Below are positions 7,424 to 15,327 of a stretch of 44,683 bases of DNA, piece after piece. Made by a program: the position numbers and the translations under genes. The stretch covers positions 1 to 44,683 of the forward strand of contig JAJZYB010000012.1 in the NCBI GenBank assembly GCA_021806135.1. Reading direction: 5' to 3'. The DNA is from Thermoplasmata archaeon. GTDB taxonomy: Archaea; Thermoplasmatota; Thermoplasmata; Lutacidiplasmatales; UBA184. How positions within the stretch are numbered: position 1 is the first letter of the stretch; each line of letters starts with the position of its first letter. Below the pieces are notes generated by a model. The model saw only the letters and a program-made list of their open reading frames with translations. It was not told the origin of the DNA and searched no databases.

Positions 7424-8575
7424 TCAGGCTACCGGGGCGGGCGGAAGCTGGGTCACCTTTCGGGGCGGGCTCGCGCACCGGGCCGCGGGATCGATCCGGG
7501 CCTCGGTCACGTAGAGGACCTCCCCCTCGCACCAGACGTCTCGGGCCAGCTCCACGCGGTCTGCGTAGAGGTTGCGGACCCGAACATCGTGATCCAGACG
7601 GGCCTCCTGTGCCCACGCGTCCTCGATCCGGGCGTGTGGGCCCACCTCGAGCCTTTCCGCCACGATCGTGCCCACGGCCCGGGTGTCCCGGGACAGGATG
7701 AGATATCGGGCCTTCAACCCGCCGCGGGTCTCTACCTGCCCGCCGAGTTCCGCCCGGTCGGTCACGTCGATGCGCCCCGCCCTTAACCGCCCTCCGACCT
7801 CGAGTCGGTCCACCGAGACCCCTTCCTCTGCGGTGAATACGCCCCCGATCTCCGCCTGTTGGGCGTGGAGCTCCCTCACCTCGAGCACCCCTCCCACCTC
7901 GATCGTGTCTGCGTGAAGTCCTCCTCGGACCCGGACCTTGCCCCCCGCTTCCAACCGCCCCTTCAAGGTGAGGTCACCTTGTGTCTTCAGGACCCCCCCC
8001 ACCTCCAGGTCCACCCCCCGGGAGAGGGTGCCAAGGGAGATCCGTCCCCCGACCTCCAACTGCTCGAAATCGAGTTCGCCTAGGACGGAGATCTCGCCTC
8101 CCACCTCAATGGTTCCGAGGATCCTCCCGTTCCCGAGGGTGGCCCTTCCCCCCACCTCCAATCCGGTGGCCTCGAGCCGGCCTTGGACTTCCAGGGCCCC
8201 CCCGACCTCCAATCCCTGAGTGAAGGATGCGTCTCTGGCCACCTGTAGGAGCGCGCCGGTCTCGCCCCGCTCTGCCTTCAGCGAGCCACCGACGCGGGCG
8301 TCCCGTCCTATCTCGAAGGTCCGGCAAATGAGGTCCTGGCCGGTTCGAAGGCCCCCGCGTTGGGCATCCACCTCCCCTGAGCATCGCAGCGTGCCCGTGA
8401 CCTCGAGGGTGCCTTTGCGGGCGCGAAGGCTCGCACAGGTGAGATTCCCCTCCACCCGTCCGTCCCCTTCACAGAGGACGGCCCCGGAGACCTGGATGCC
8501 TTCCGCCCCCTCCGCGCGCAGGCTCTCCCCCGCCGAAATGGAAAGATCCCCCTCTACCCGACCCACGGTCCTCAA
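7424..8575 (-). CDS. bactofilin-like beta-solenoid protein
   Basis: A 383-residue protein built almost wholly of short beta-helix repeats. The recurring unit is roughly xLEVGGxLxV every 17-20 residues, with about ten clear copies between residues 120 and 300 (LEVGGALEV, IEVGGEISV, LEVGGRISL, IEVGGVLEV and others). This is the architecture of polymer-forming bactofilins (DUF583). There is no signal peptide or transmembrane segment, so it is probably cytosolic or membrane-associated. It is longer than a typical bactofilin of 120-200 residues. It starts at TTG 8575, with an in-frame GTG at 8566 as an alternative. It leads an operon with a wHTH and a DUF998 membrane protein. Archaeal bactofilins (halofilins) affect cell shape in Haloferax. 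Confidence 0.75.
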   Translation of the reverse strand: MRTVGRVEGDLSISAGESLRAEGAEGIQVSGAVLCEGDGRVEGNLTCASLRARKGTLEVTGTLRCSGEVDAQRGGLRTGQDLICRTFEIGRDARVGGSLKAERGETGALLQVARDASFTQGLEVGGALEVQGRLEATGLEVGGRATLGNGRILGTIEVGGEISVLGELDFEQLEVGGRISLGTLSRGVDLEVGGVLKTQGDLTLKGRLEAGGKVRVRGGLHADTIEVGGVLEVRELHAQQAEIGGVFTAEEGVSVDRLEVGGRLRAGRIDVTDRAELGGQVETRGGLKARYLILSRDTRAVGTIVAERLEVGPHARIEDAWAQEARLDHDVRVRNLYADRVELARDVWCEGEVLYVTEARIDPAARCASPPRKVTQLPPAPVA

Positions 8576-8890
8576 CTCGGTCCTCTCTGGAAGGTCGTGC
8601 CCTTCCGATCAGGGACAGGGAAGGGGGGTTATTCTGCCCTGCGCACCGAACGCACGCACCAGAAGTGACCGTCCTGCGCTTCGATGGGTAGCCCTCAGGG
8701 CGAGGTCCATCCCCGGGACCCCTTCGCTCCGGGTCTCGTGGGAGCTTGGCGGACTTCTCTTACCCCCCGGAGGGGCCCTGATGGTCCCCGGGACGGCGGC
8801 TGGTCGCTCCGCCGCCGGTTTTCGGACCCTCACCCTCGGGAGACCCCGGCCCCGGTGGTCGACGGGTGGCCGAGAGCGGCGCGTCAGCTG
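8576..8890. other. divergent intergenic region without a gene
   Basis: About 315 bp between the bactofilin operon and the vapBC promoter. It holds a 7-bp hairpin (8794-8800 with 8811-8817) followed by a short T run. No coding frame with convincing composition is seen. Confidence 0.45.
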
Positions 8891-8899
8891 TTATATATA
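8891..8899 (+). promoter_or_regulatory. TATA box for vapBC
   Basis: TTATATATA is centred 26 bp before the ATG of vapB at 8921, a textbook leaderless spacing. It stands out strongly in this GC-rich sequence. Confidence 0.75.
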
Positions 8900-8920
8900 T
8901 TGATATGAATATTAGCGCTC

Positions 8921-9112
8921 ATGGCGTCCAAGGCCATCATGGTCCGGCAAGTGGTCTACCGTGCGCTCGAAGAGCAGAAGCGTCCCGGCGAGAGTTTTTC
9001 CCGGGTGATCGAGCGGTTGCTCTCTCGGGGGCCGGGGCTGGACTCCCTTCGGGGGCTGTGGGCCTCGCCGAAGGCGAGGGGTAAAGGCCGTCAGGTTCCG
9101 GGGCGGCTATGA
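8921..9112 (+). CDS. vapB: VapB-family antitoxin (DUF217 type)
   Basis: A 63-residue protein starting MASKAIMV, with the pattern VYRALEEQKRPGESFSRVIERLL that marks the archaeal DUF217 antitoxins; GESFSxVI is the most characteristic part. The N-terminal strand-helix-helix would bind DNA and the C-terminal tail would thread into the toxin. It overlaps vapC by ATGA. The strong TATA box and leaderless start fit an autoregulated toxin-antitoxin operon. Confidence 0.85.
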   Translation: MASKAIMVRQVVYRALEEQKRPGESFSRVIERLLSRGPGLDSLRGLWASPKARGKGRQVPGRL

Positions 9113-9549
9113 AGTGCCTGGACACCCCTCTCTTGACCGGGCTCCTACGCGGCGTCCCCGAAACGGATCGATGGTTGCGGGGGATCGGGGGGGACGAACT
9201 GGCCACCACCGAGGTAAACCTCTACGAGTTGGAAGGGCTGGCGCGGAATCCCTTTCGTGGGTCCCGGACGCGCGTCCAGGGTCTGCAGGAGGTGAGGCGG
9301 GAGCTCTCGGTCCTGGAGGTGAACCCAGAGTCGGTCCGTCAGGCAGGGCGGCTCCTCGAGCCTGGGGTCGGCCTACTGGGCGGGAGAGGGTCCCGGCCGG
9401 TCCGATGGGACCACGCCGCGTTGCCTCTTATCCTGGGGACGGCCATCGCCCACGGGGCCCGGGAGTTCTGGACGGACAATCGACGGCGGGTCCCCGGCCG
9501 GGTCCCTGGGCTGACCGTCCGCCGGATAGGACGAACGGGGCCAATTTGA
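9109..9549 (+). CDS. vapC: VapC-family PIN-domain ribonuclease toxin
   Basis: A 146-residue PIN-domain protein. Asp5 in MKCLDTPLL, the acidic cluster Glu35-Glu42 (TEVNLYELE), and the later Asp residues in RWDHAALPLILGTAIAHG and EFWTDN correspond to the metal-binding acidic positions of VapC nucleases. Known relatives cleave tRNA or rRNA. Its start overlaps the vapB stop as ATGA, so toxin and antitoxin are translationally coupled. The C-terminal tail is Arg-rich. It is followed by a long AT-richer non-coding stretch, which may mean that the pair arrived on a mobile segment. Confidence 0.82.
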   Translation: MKCLDTPLLTGLLRGVPETDRWLRGIGGDELATTEVNLYELEGLARNPFRGSRTRVQGLQEVRRELSVLEVNPESVRQAGRLLEPGVGLLGGRGSRPVRWDHAALPLILGTAIAHGAREFWTDNRRRVPGRVPGLTVRRIGRTGPI

Positions 9550-10061
9550 CCGCGCGGAGGCCGACAGACAGCGGTCGTTTGGCATATGTATTGTCTGCGT
9601 AATGGCAACAGCGTTACTTAAGTGTCTGAGAAACTATATCAGTGAGCCAACACGGGCTCCCGATGCCGTATAACAACGGTTATACGGCATCCTCTCCGAG
9701 GGCTTCGTGTCCTTCCTGAGAGAGACGGGGTCTCACAAGGGGGGGTTTTTGGGCCCAACTTGGTTGGGATCTTTCTCGGACCAACCGCCTAGCGGGTCAG
9801 GAACGCAGGACCGCATACTGGGTAGCGTGCGTACGCATCTATCGTATTGAAGTCACGCATGTGCCGTAACTCCATGGCGGGAGACGCCCGGCAGCGGGAG
9901 CCCGGGGGTCGGAGAACGGGGTGGCACGGTCTAAATACTTAACACAGGAAATATCTTCACCATAATTGTTTATGTGCGAAGTGATGTCGGACAGACACCG
10001 CGGCGCCCCCCCCTTCCGGGCCCCGGCAATCCTCTGCTGAGCAGGCCCCTGCCCCTCCGGT
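9550..10061. other. AT-richer non-coding island
   Basis: About 510 bp between the convergent ends of vapC and a glycosyltransferase. Base composition is visibly more AT-rich than the surroundings, especially 9585-9690 and 9935-9995. It contains a 13-bp perfect inverted repeat, a 6-bp hairpin (CCCAAC at 9754-9759, GTTGGG at 9763-9768), a T5 run at 9746-9750 and the 10-bp palindrome TGCGTACGCA at 9828-9837. No open frame has coding character. It may be a non-coding RNA, a recombination site or a remnant of a mobile element. Confidence 0.5.
9662..9691. repeat. 13-bp perfect inverted repeat
   Basis: GATGCCGTATAAC at 9662-9674 is repeated in inverted form at 9679-9691 with a 4-nt spacer (AACG). 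As RNA it would form a very stable hairpin; as DNA it could be a dyad operator or a recombinase site. It lies about 110 bp after the vapC stop. Confidence 0.8.
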
Positions 10062-11276
10062 TCAGATCGGAACGGGTGGGTCCTGCCCCAACACCCTGCG
10101 CCAGAGAATCTTCCCGAGGTCCCTGGCGTTCCTATCGGCATCATGGGTCTGTTCCACGGCCCGGCGCCCCGCGGCGCCCAACCGTCTCCGTCTCTCGGGA
10201 TCCGCGGCCAGGGCGTTGATCGCGTCGGCCCAGACCGAAGGAAGGTCCGGCGGGAGCAGGACACCGGTCTCTCCATCCTTCACGGTCTCCGGGATGCTCC
10301 CGCTGGCGGAAGCGATCACGGGAAGTCCCGCCGCCATGGCCTCCACCACCGTTTGGGGCAATTGCTCCCGCCACTGGGGATTCGAGAGGGAGGGCATGAC
10401 GAAGAGGTCGGATCCCCACAGGGCTCGTTCCTGCAACTGCCCGTGGGGAATGGGGCCGAGGAACCTCACCCGTCGTTCGATCCCCAGCTGCCGGGCCCGG
10501 GTCTCTGCCCGACTGCGCTCCGGTCCACTCCCGATGAGATGCAGCCGTACGCGCGGATCCACCTCGGGCCACGCTTCCAGGAGGGTGAAGATCCCCTTTC
10601 CGTGGAAGAGGCGACCCACAAAGGTGACGACCACCGTCCCCTCGTCGGCCCCCAGCTCCCGGCGGGAAGCCTCCCGCTCTTCTCCCCGGGGAGGCCGGTG
10701 GCGGTTCACATCGAGGCCGCAGTAGACCTGAAACCGCCGGTCCCCGGACACCCCTTCCCGGACCAGTGCCCAATCCGCCATCTTGGAGAAGGACAGGAAG
10801 AGGTCTGCCCTCTCGAGGACAGCCGTGTAGTGGCGGGCCAGGGGGCGGTCCGTGGGCCAGTTGAAAGGGATGTTGTCCCAGCACTGGACCACCACCTTCT
10901 TGCGGGGGTGGTGGGCGATGGCCTGGTAGCTCGTGGGGTGCCCGAGATCCACCGGGGCCAGGATGCTCGACCGCTCCACTGCCTTGTCGAACCCGCGGAG
11001 GTACTCTGCGAGGTAACGGTAAGCATTGATTCTGCCGATCAGGTACCCCCCGGCCAGGTTCCGGGAGATCCTTCCCCCCAGCCAGGGTGTCGCCAATCGC
11101 CGGACCGGCATGCCCACTTCCTCGTCCCGATAGGCCGTTTTCCGCGCTCCCAGAAGTTCCGGGGCGAACCCATGCCTGGCCAGCCTCGCGTAGATCGCCA
11201 GTTCCGGAAGGTTGGCCTGATAGGTCCCCCGGATGACCGTAAGCACGGGTAGACGGTCCGCGCCAGAGCCCACCAC
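10062..11276 (-). CDS. GT4-family glycosyltransferase
   Basis: A 404-residue GT-B fold enzyme. The C-terminal nucleotide-sugar domain has VTFVGRLFHGKGIFTLLEAW near residue 233, HLIGSGPERSR near 265, and the GT4 motif PQTVVEAMAAGLPVIAS near 320, where the conserved glutamates bind the sugar nucleotide. The N-terminal acceptor domain lacks a signal peptide. Start is GTG at 11276, with a TATA-like GCTTTAAGG 37 bp upstream on the same strand. It is divergent from a sugar epimerase and near a GT2 enzyme, so a role in surface glycan or glycolipid synthesis is likely. Donor and acceptor are unknown. Confidence 0.85.
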   Translation of the reverse strand: MVGSGADRLPVLTVIRGTYQANLPELAIYARLARHGFAPELLGARKTAYRDEEVGMPVRRLATPWLGGRISRNLAGGYLIGRINAYRYLAEYLRGFDKAVERSSILAPVDLGHPTSYQAIAHHPRKKVVVQCWDNIPFNWPTDRPLARHYTAVLERADLFLSFSKMADWALVREGVSGDRRFQVYCGLDVNRHRPPRGEEREASRRELGADEGTVVVTFVGRLFHGKGIFTLLEAWPEVDPRVRLHLIGSGPERSRAETRARQLGIERRVRFLGPIPHGQLQERALWGSDLFVMPSLSNPQWREQLPQTVVEAMAAGLPVIASASGSIPETVKDGETGVLLPPDLPSVWADAINALAADPERRRRLGAAGRRAVEQTHDADRNARDLGKILWRRVLGQDPPVPI

Positions 11277-11609
11277 CGGGAACCTCGATGAACGGCAAAG
11301 AGGAAGACCTTAAAGCGGCGAGCCCGGCCACCCCCCAAGAACAGACCCCCGCTTCCTCTGCTCGGAGAGGCCGGCCTCGGGGGGACGCTTTCGGCGCGAA
11401 GCGGTGTGAGCCTTTCCACGCCGGCCACGCCCACAACGGCGGTCCCTCAGGCCAACCAACCGGGAACGGCTGGTACCCACCAGAAGGTCACCCCCGATCC
11501 CCGTCAGAGCAGAACCGTGCCCTGTCCCTCCGGAGGTCGGTGGGGGCCGTAACGGAGATCCCGAGGGATTGCCCTTAATATGCCCCGTCGGTCAGTTACC
11601 GATCGGAAC
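11277..11609. other. divergent promoter region
   Basis: About 330 bp between the leftward GT4 gene and the rightward epimerase. It holds a TATA-like element for each: GCTTTAAGG on the minus strand at 11309-11317, and TTAATA on the plus strand at 11575-11580. Nothing else is recognised. Confidence 0.5.
11575..11580 (+). promoter_or_regulatory. TATA box for the epimerase gene
   Basis: TTAATA lies about 32 bp before the ATG at 11610 and overlaps the alternative ATG at 11580, so it argues for the internal start. Confidence 0.5.
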
Positions 11610-12731
11610 ATGGCCGAAGTCCTGGTCACCGGCGGCGCCGGTTTCATCGGAAGCCATCTGGTGGATGCGCTCGTGGAGAAGGGGGACGGGGTCCGGGTCG
11701 TGGATGCTCTCCTTCCTCAGGTGCACCCGGCCCGCCCCTCCTACCTCAACCCCAAGGCCCAGTACCGTTTCGGGGACATCCGGGACAAGGCGGTCCTGGC
11801 AGAGAGCCTCCAGGACGTGGAAACGATCTACCATCTGGCCGCCGCGGTGGGGGTGGGCCAGAGCATGTACCAGATCGGCCACTACGTGGACGTCAATACG
11901 GCCGGCACGGCCGCCCTCTTGCAGGTTCTGGCGGACGGCTCCCACTCGGTCAAGCGGCTGGTGGTGGCCTCGTCGATGAGCATCTACGGGGAAGGGGCCT
12001 ACGACTGTCCCACCTGTGGCCGGGTCCATCCCTCGGTCCGTTCCCCGGAGCAAATGTCGGCCGGGCGGTGGGAGATGACCTGCCCCAACTGCTCTGCCGA
12101 GGTGAGACCGGTCCCCACCCCGGAGGACAAACCGGTTCGCCCTACGTCCATCTATGCCATCACGAAACGGGACCAGGAGGAGATGAGCTTGGTCACCGGG
12201 AAGGCCTATGGCATCCCCACCGTGGCGCTGCGCTTTTTCAACGTGTACGGACCCCGCCAGGCCCTTTCCAACCCCTACACCGGGGTCTGTGCCATTTTCC
12301 AGAGCCGCATCCAGCATGGTGCACGGCCGCTGGTCTTTGAGGATGGCCTGCAGACACGGGACTTCATCTCCGTCCAAGACATCGTGCAGGGCCTGAGGTT
12401 GGCCGGCGAGCGAACGGCGGCGGATTACCACGCGCTGAACTTGGGGACGGGCCAAGCCACCTCCATCCTTGCGATCTCAGAACTTCTAGCCCGCCTTTAC
12501 GGGAAGGAGGTCCAACCCCAGGTCAGCCACCAGTTCCGGGCCGGTGACATCCGGCACTGCGTCGCGGACGTACGGCTGGCCAAGGAACGACTGGGGTTCC
12601 GTCCCTCCGTGAGCTTGGAGGAAGGCCTTCGGGATTTCATCGAATGGAGCCGTTCCTCGCCTTCCCAGGACCGCAGCGGCGAGGCCTTCAGGGAACTGGC
12701 GGACCGGGGCCTGGTGGGGGGAACCCGGTAG
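11610..12731 (+). CDS. NAD-dependent sugar epimerase with zinc-knuckle insertion
   Basis: A 373-residue extended SDR. GGAGFIG at residues 8-14 binds NAD, and Tyr182/Lys186 form the YxxxK pair (YAITK). Between the active-site serine region (VASSMSIYGEG) and the tyrosine lies an insertion with two CPxC pairs, Cys133/Cys136 and Cys158/Cys161, which should bind one zinc ion. This subfamily is often annotated as dTDP-L-rhamnose 4-epimerase; the exact sugar here is not proven. FNVYGPRQ and the QTRDF segment are typical of nucleotide-sugar epimerases. The ATG at 11610 is preferred to 11580 because of the TATA position. Neighbouring glycosyltransferases support a role in glycan precursor supply. Confidence 0.85.
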   Translation: MAEVLVTGGAGFIGSHLVDALVEKGDGVRVVDALLPQVHPARPSYLNPKAQYRFGDIRDKAVLAESLQDVETIYHLAAAVGVGQSMYQIGHYVDVNTAGTAALLQVLADGSHSVKRLVVASSMSIYGEGAYDCPTCGRVHPSVRSPEQMSAGRWEMTCPNCSAEVRPVPTPEDKPVRPTSIYAITKRDQEEMSLVTGKAYGIPTVALRFFNVYGPRQALSNPYTGVCAIFQSRIQHGARPLVFEDGLQTRDFISVQDIVQGLRLAGERTAADYHALNLGTGQATSILAISELLARLYGKEVQPQVSHQFRAGDIRHCVADVRLAKERLGFRPSVSLEEGLRDFIEWSRSSPSQDRSGEAFRELADRGLVGGTR

Positions 12732-12743
12732 GGCGTTTCCTCT

Positions 12744-13685
12744 TCACCCGCAAACCCGGCTGCCCCAGAGCGCTCTCAACTGTCGACGGCGACTTGATAG
12801 CACCGGGGCGACCTGGACGAACCAGACCAACTGGGAAGCCAGGACCCTGGGCGAACGGGCGAATTGGTTCCAGAACAGGTGCGTGACCATTTCGAAAGCT
12901 ACCGTCCTCCAGCTCAGGGTGATCCCCCCATGCTTCAGGAGCGAGAACCAGATGCTGTCGGACCGCATCCGCAACTGGGCTCCCTTCTTACCGGCGAACC
13001 GTGGGGCGTACGGGTGTTCCACGGTGAGGTCCCCGACAGTGTAGAACCGATAGCCCAGGAGTTGGGCTTGCAGGCCCACGTCCACCTCGTCGCCTCCGAA
13101 GTTCACCTGCACGTCCCATCCGCCCAGCCGCCGAAGGAGCCCGGTGGAGAGCAAGGCACAGGCCCCATGGTAGCTCAGGATCTCCCCGTCGGGAGCGACC
13201 CCGTTGAGCAATCCACGCTGCTTCGGATGGAAGTGGGGCGAACCGTGGAGCGGAGCCCCCGGCCTCCCCTTCCAGAGGAACGTCGGGCTGACCCCACCAA
13301 TCATCTCCCCTGCCGGAAGCCCACCGGCCTTTTCGTGAGCACATTCCACCAGGCGCTCCACCAGCTCCGGCGGGAAGATACAATCCGGGGAGACCAGGAG
13401 GATCCAGGGGTCTTGGATCTGCTGCAGGGCCAGGTTCCAGGCCGGGGATACCCCTTCGTTCCGAGCCTTGTGGACCACCCGAACGGGCAGGGGGAGGGGG
13501 TGTGTCTGGACGAACTCCGCCGATCCGTCGTGCGAGTCGTTGTCCACCACGAGGACCTCCAGAGGACGGTAGGTCTGGCGAGCCAGGTCCCGCCAGAGTT
13601 GGTCGAGATGGGGACGATCGAAGGTGACCACGACGATGACGGTCACCACCTCCCGGCCAACTGGAAAGGGCGGAGCACCCGGCAT
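12744..13685 (-). CDS. GT2-family glycosyltransferase
   Basis: A 313-residue GT-A enzyme. VVTVIVVVTFDRP opens the nucleotide-binding fold, VLVVDNDSHDGS carries the first conserved aspartates, LLVSPDCIFPP is the DxD-like metal region, and GGDEVDVGLQAQLLGYR resembles the catalytic-base ED segment of rhamnosyl-type transferases. A hydrophobic C-terminal stretch (about residues 250-295) could attach to the membrane. The ATG at 13685 has a TATA-like CTTTAG about 26 bp upstream on the minus strand, which supports this start over a longer frame to 13823. It converges on the epimerase with a 12-bp gap. Together they look like a small glycan cluster. Confidence 0.85.
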   Translation of the reverse strand: MPGAPPFPVGREVVTVIVVVTFDRPHLDQLWRDLARQTYRPLEVLVVDNDSHDGSAEFVQTHPLPLPVRVVHKARNEGVSPAWNLALQQIQDPWILLVSPDCIFPPELVERLVECAHEKAGGLPAGEMIGGVSPTFLWKGRPGAPLHGSPHFHPKQRGLLNGVAPDGEILSYHGACALLSTGLLRRLGGWDVQVNFGGDEVDVGLQAQLLGYRFYTVGDLTVEHPYAPRFAGKKGAQLRMRSDSIWFSLLKHGGITLSWRTVAFEMVTHLFWNQFARSPRVLASQLVWFVQVAPVLSSRRRQLRALWGSRVCG

Positions 13686-13707
13686 CCTTGCCCGCATCGG
13701 CCCGAAA

Positions 13708-13715
13708 GCTAAAGA
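13708..13715 (-). promoter_or_regulatory. TATA-like element for the GT2 gene
   Basis: On the minus strand TCTTTAGC is centred 26 bp before the ATG at 13685, consistent with a leaderless transcript. Confidence 0.5.
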
Positions 13716-13913
13716 GGCCGTCGGCGGGGACCAGTCGGTTCCTCTCCAGAGGCCGATGGAAGCACATGGCGCCGAGACCCACCGGGCCATTCCGGCGCGG
13801 AAGCCGGCCCTATGGAGCCCCACAAAGGGGCCCCGGCGCGGTCCCAGGACCCGTTGTCAGATTCGGGGACCGTGTGATCTATGTATGCTCTCTCCCCCTG
13901 GCCGGGAAGGACG

Positions 13914-14123
13914 ATGGCCGGCATCCCTCCGGGGTCTCTCGAAGCGGTTCTCTCAGTCCTCCGGGCGGGCCACGGACCGATGCGCAGGCGCAAGATTCTC
14001 GCCGACCTTGAGGCGCAGGGCCACCGCATATCGTTGGCGGGTTTGAACCGGATCCTGGAGCACTGCTCGCGGAACGGCCTGATCTCCGTAGATTCAGAGG
14101 GGGTGGAACTGAAGCGGCCATGA
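13914..14123 (+). CDS. small winged-helix-like protein
   Basis: A 69-residue protein. SLEAVLSVLRAG, MRRRKILADLEAQG, SLAGLNRILEHCSRNGLI and the final SVDSEGVEL match helix-turn-helix plus wing order, so it is probably a minimal DNA-binding regulator. The ATG at 13914 is chosen because a TATA-like TCTATGTAT (centre about 13884) lies 30 bp upstream; an ATG at 13881 inside that element is less likely. It is transcribed away from the GT2 gene and converges on the SDR. Target genes are unknown. Confidence 0.55.
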   Translation: MAGIPPGSLEAVLSVLRAGHGPMRRRKILADLEAQGHRISLAGLNRILEHCSRNGLISVDSEGVELKRP

Positions 14124-14179
14124 CCGCTGCAAAGGGGCCGAGCGCACCCGCGAAGGCCAAGGCCCGCCTGGCTTCGGCT

Positions 14180-14194
14180 CGCCCCGTTGGGGCG
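14180..14194. repeat. short GC hairpin in a convergent gap
   Basis: CGCCCC at 14180-14185 and GGGGCG at 14189-14194 flank a GTT loop. It lies between the convergent wHTH and SDR genes. There is no T run, so a terminator role is doubtful. Confidence 0.35.
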
Positions 14195-14298
14195 GGGACG
14201 TCGCCGTCCGCTCCCTGACCCGGGATTCCGAGAGCAGGTGGATCTCGCCTCGTGGCCCAGCTTGCCCGAGCCTTGGCCCTACGCCCCGGGGAGGGAGC

Positions 14299-15213
14299 CT
14301 ACGCTGTGGCAGGCCCGGAAGGTGGGTCCAGACGAGTGTCGGAGAGACCAACCTGCTGGGAGAGGGTCCGGAACAGGCGGGCGCTCGCTTCCCTATCGGT
14401 GGAGGCAGGGGAGGACCGGACGGCACGGTTCCGGATGAAGTACCCTCCGGTGACCCGCTCCCACTCGCCAGCGGTGACCAACGGGGCGACAGTCCGAGCC
14501 GCGCGCTCCGGCGAGATCGCGAAGAGCCTCTCCGCGAGGCGGAGCGTCCCCCCCCAGAGCCCTGGGTTGTTGTGTCCGAACCGGGTCCGGACGAACCCGG
14601 GATGCACGGCGTTCACCGTCACCCCCTTCCCTTCCCAGCGTTTGGCGAGCTCGTACGTGACCAGCAGCAGCGCGAGCTTGCTCTGGCTGTAGGCCCGCCA
14701 CCCTGAGTAGTGTCGTCGCCCTTCCAGGTCCTCCCACCGCAGACGGGCCCGCCGATGAGCTTCCGAAGCCACGTTGACCACCCGGGCCGGAGCAGCGGCG
14801 GCAAGCGTCGGGAGGAGCAGGTTCGAGAGCAGGAAGGGGGAGAGCACGTTCAGAGCCCAGGTCCGTTCGAATCCCTCCGGCGTCTCTTGACGCTTGGAGA
14901 AGATCGCCCCTGCGTTGTTCACCAGCGCATGGATCCGGGGAAAACGCTTACGAAGGTCTCCGGCGAGGCTCCGGACCTCCTCCATCCGGGAGAGGTCTGC
15001 AACCGCCCACGAGACCGAGGAGCCCTGAACCTCCATCCGCAGGGACCGGGACAGCTGTTCCGGTCCTGCCGACTTGCGGCCAACTACCACGACATGGGCC
15101 CCCTCCCGGAGAAGGATCCGCGCTGTTTCCCGGCCGATGCCAGAGGTCGCTCCGGTGATTACTGTGGTGGGCCGCTCCTCCCCTCCAGAGGTACCGGAAC
15201 ATCGGGACGACAT
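14299..15213 (-). CDS. SDR oxidoreductase, retinol-dehydrogenase-like
   Basis: A 304-residue classical SDR. TGATSGIG at residues 20-27 binds NAD(P), NNAG is at 99-102, the catalytic serine is in NVAS at 150, and YSQSK gives Tyr175 and Lys179. The segment after YxxxK (VTVNAVHPGFVRTRFG) and the overall length match the RDH/WWOX-like group, which reduces diverse carbonyl substrates; the real substrate cannot be told. The ATG at 15213 is chosen because the motif spacing then fits the family; the longer open frame to 15447 is low-complexity. It stands alone on its strand. Confidence 0.8.
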   Translation of the reverse strand: MSSRCSGTSGGEERPTTVITGATSGIGRETARILLREGAHVVVVGRKSAGPEQLSRSLRMEVQGSSVSWAVADLSRMEEVRSLAGDLRKRFPRIHALVNNAGAIFSKRQETPEGFERTWALNVLSPFLLSNLLLPTLAAAAPARVVNVASEAHRRARLRWEDLEGRRHYSGWRAYSQSKLALLLVTYELAKRWEGKGVTVNAVHPGFVRTRFGHNNPGLWGGTLRLAERLFAISPERAARTVAPLVTAGEWERVTGGYFIRNRAVRSSPASTDREASARLFRTLSQQVGLSDTRLDPPSGPATA

Positions 15214-15307
15214 GGTCGGTCCGTACCCAGGCGGGACGAGATTATGGCGATGCCTCCCCTGGCCGGTCCCCGGTAGGCCGGCGGGGCCCTCAGCGGAGCC
15301 AGTGGAA

Positions 15308-15327
15308 CGGAACGTTTTTTCGTTCCG
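15308..15327. repeat. 7-bp perfect inverted repeat with T6 spacer
   Basis: CGGAACG at 15308-15314 and CGTTCCG at 15321-15327 flank TTTTTT. It lies about 95 bp upstream of the SDR start on the minus strand and could be an operator or leader hairpin. Confidence 0.6.

Noticed and set aside
8865-8880. GGTGGCCGAGAGCGG resembles the D-arm region of a tRNA-Ser or tRNA-Leu
   Set aside because: No matching anticodon stem, T loop or acceptor follows; it runs directly into the vapBC TATA box.
9983-9991. TGTCGGACA, the complement of the RHH operator core, also occurs near 9983
   Set aside because: A single 9-bp match without the flanking dyad arms is expected by chance in GC-rich DNA.
14864-14873. GTTCGAATCC resembles a tRNA T loop
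   Set aside because: It lies inside the SDR coding region and has no surrounding cloverleaf.
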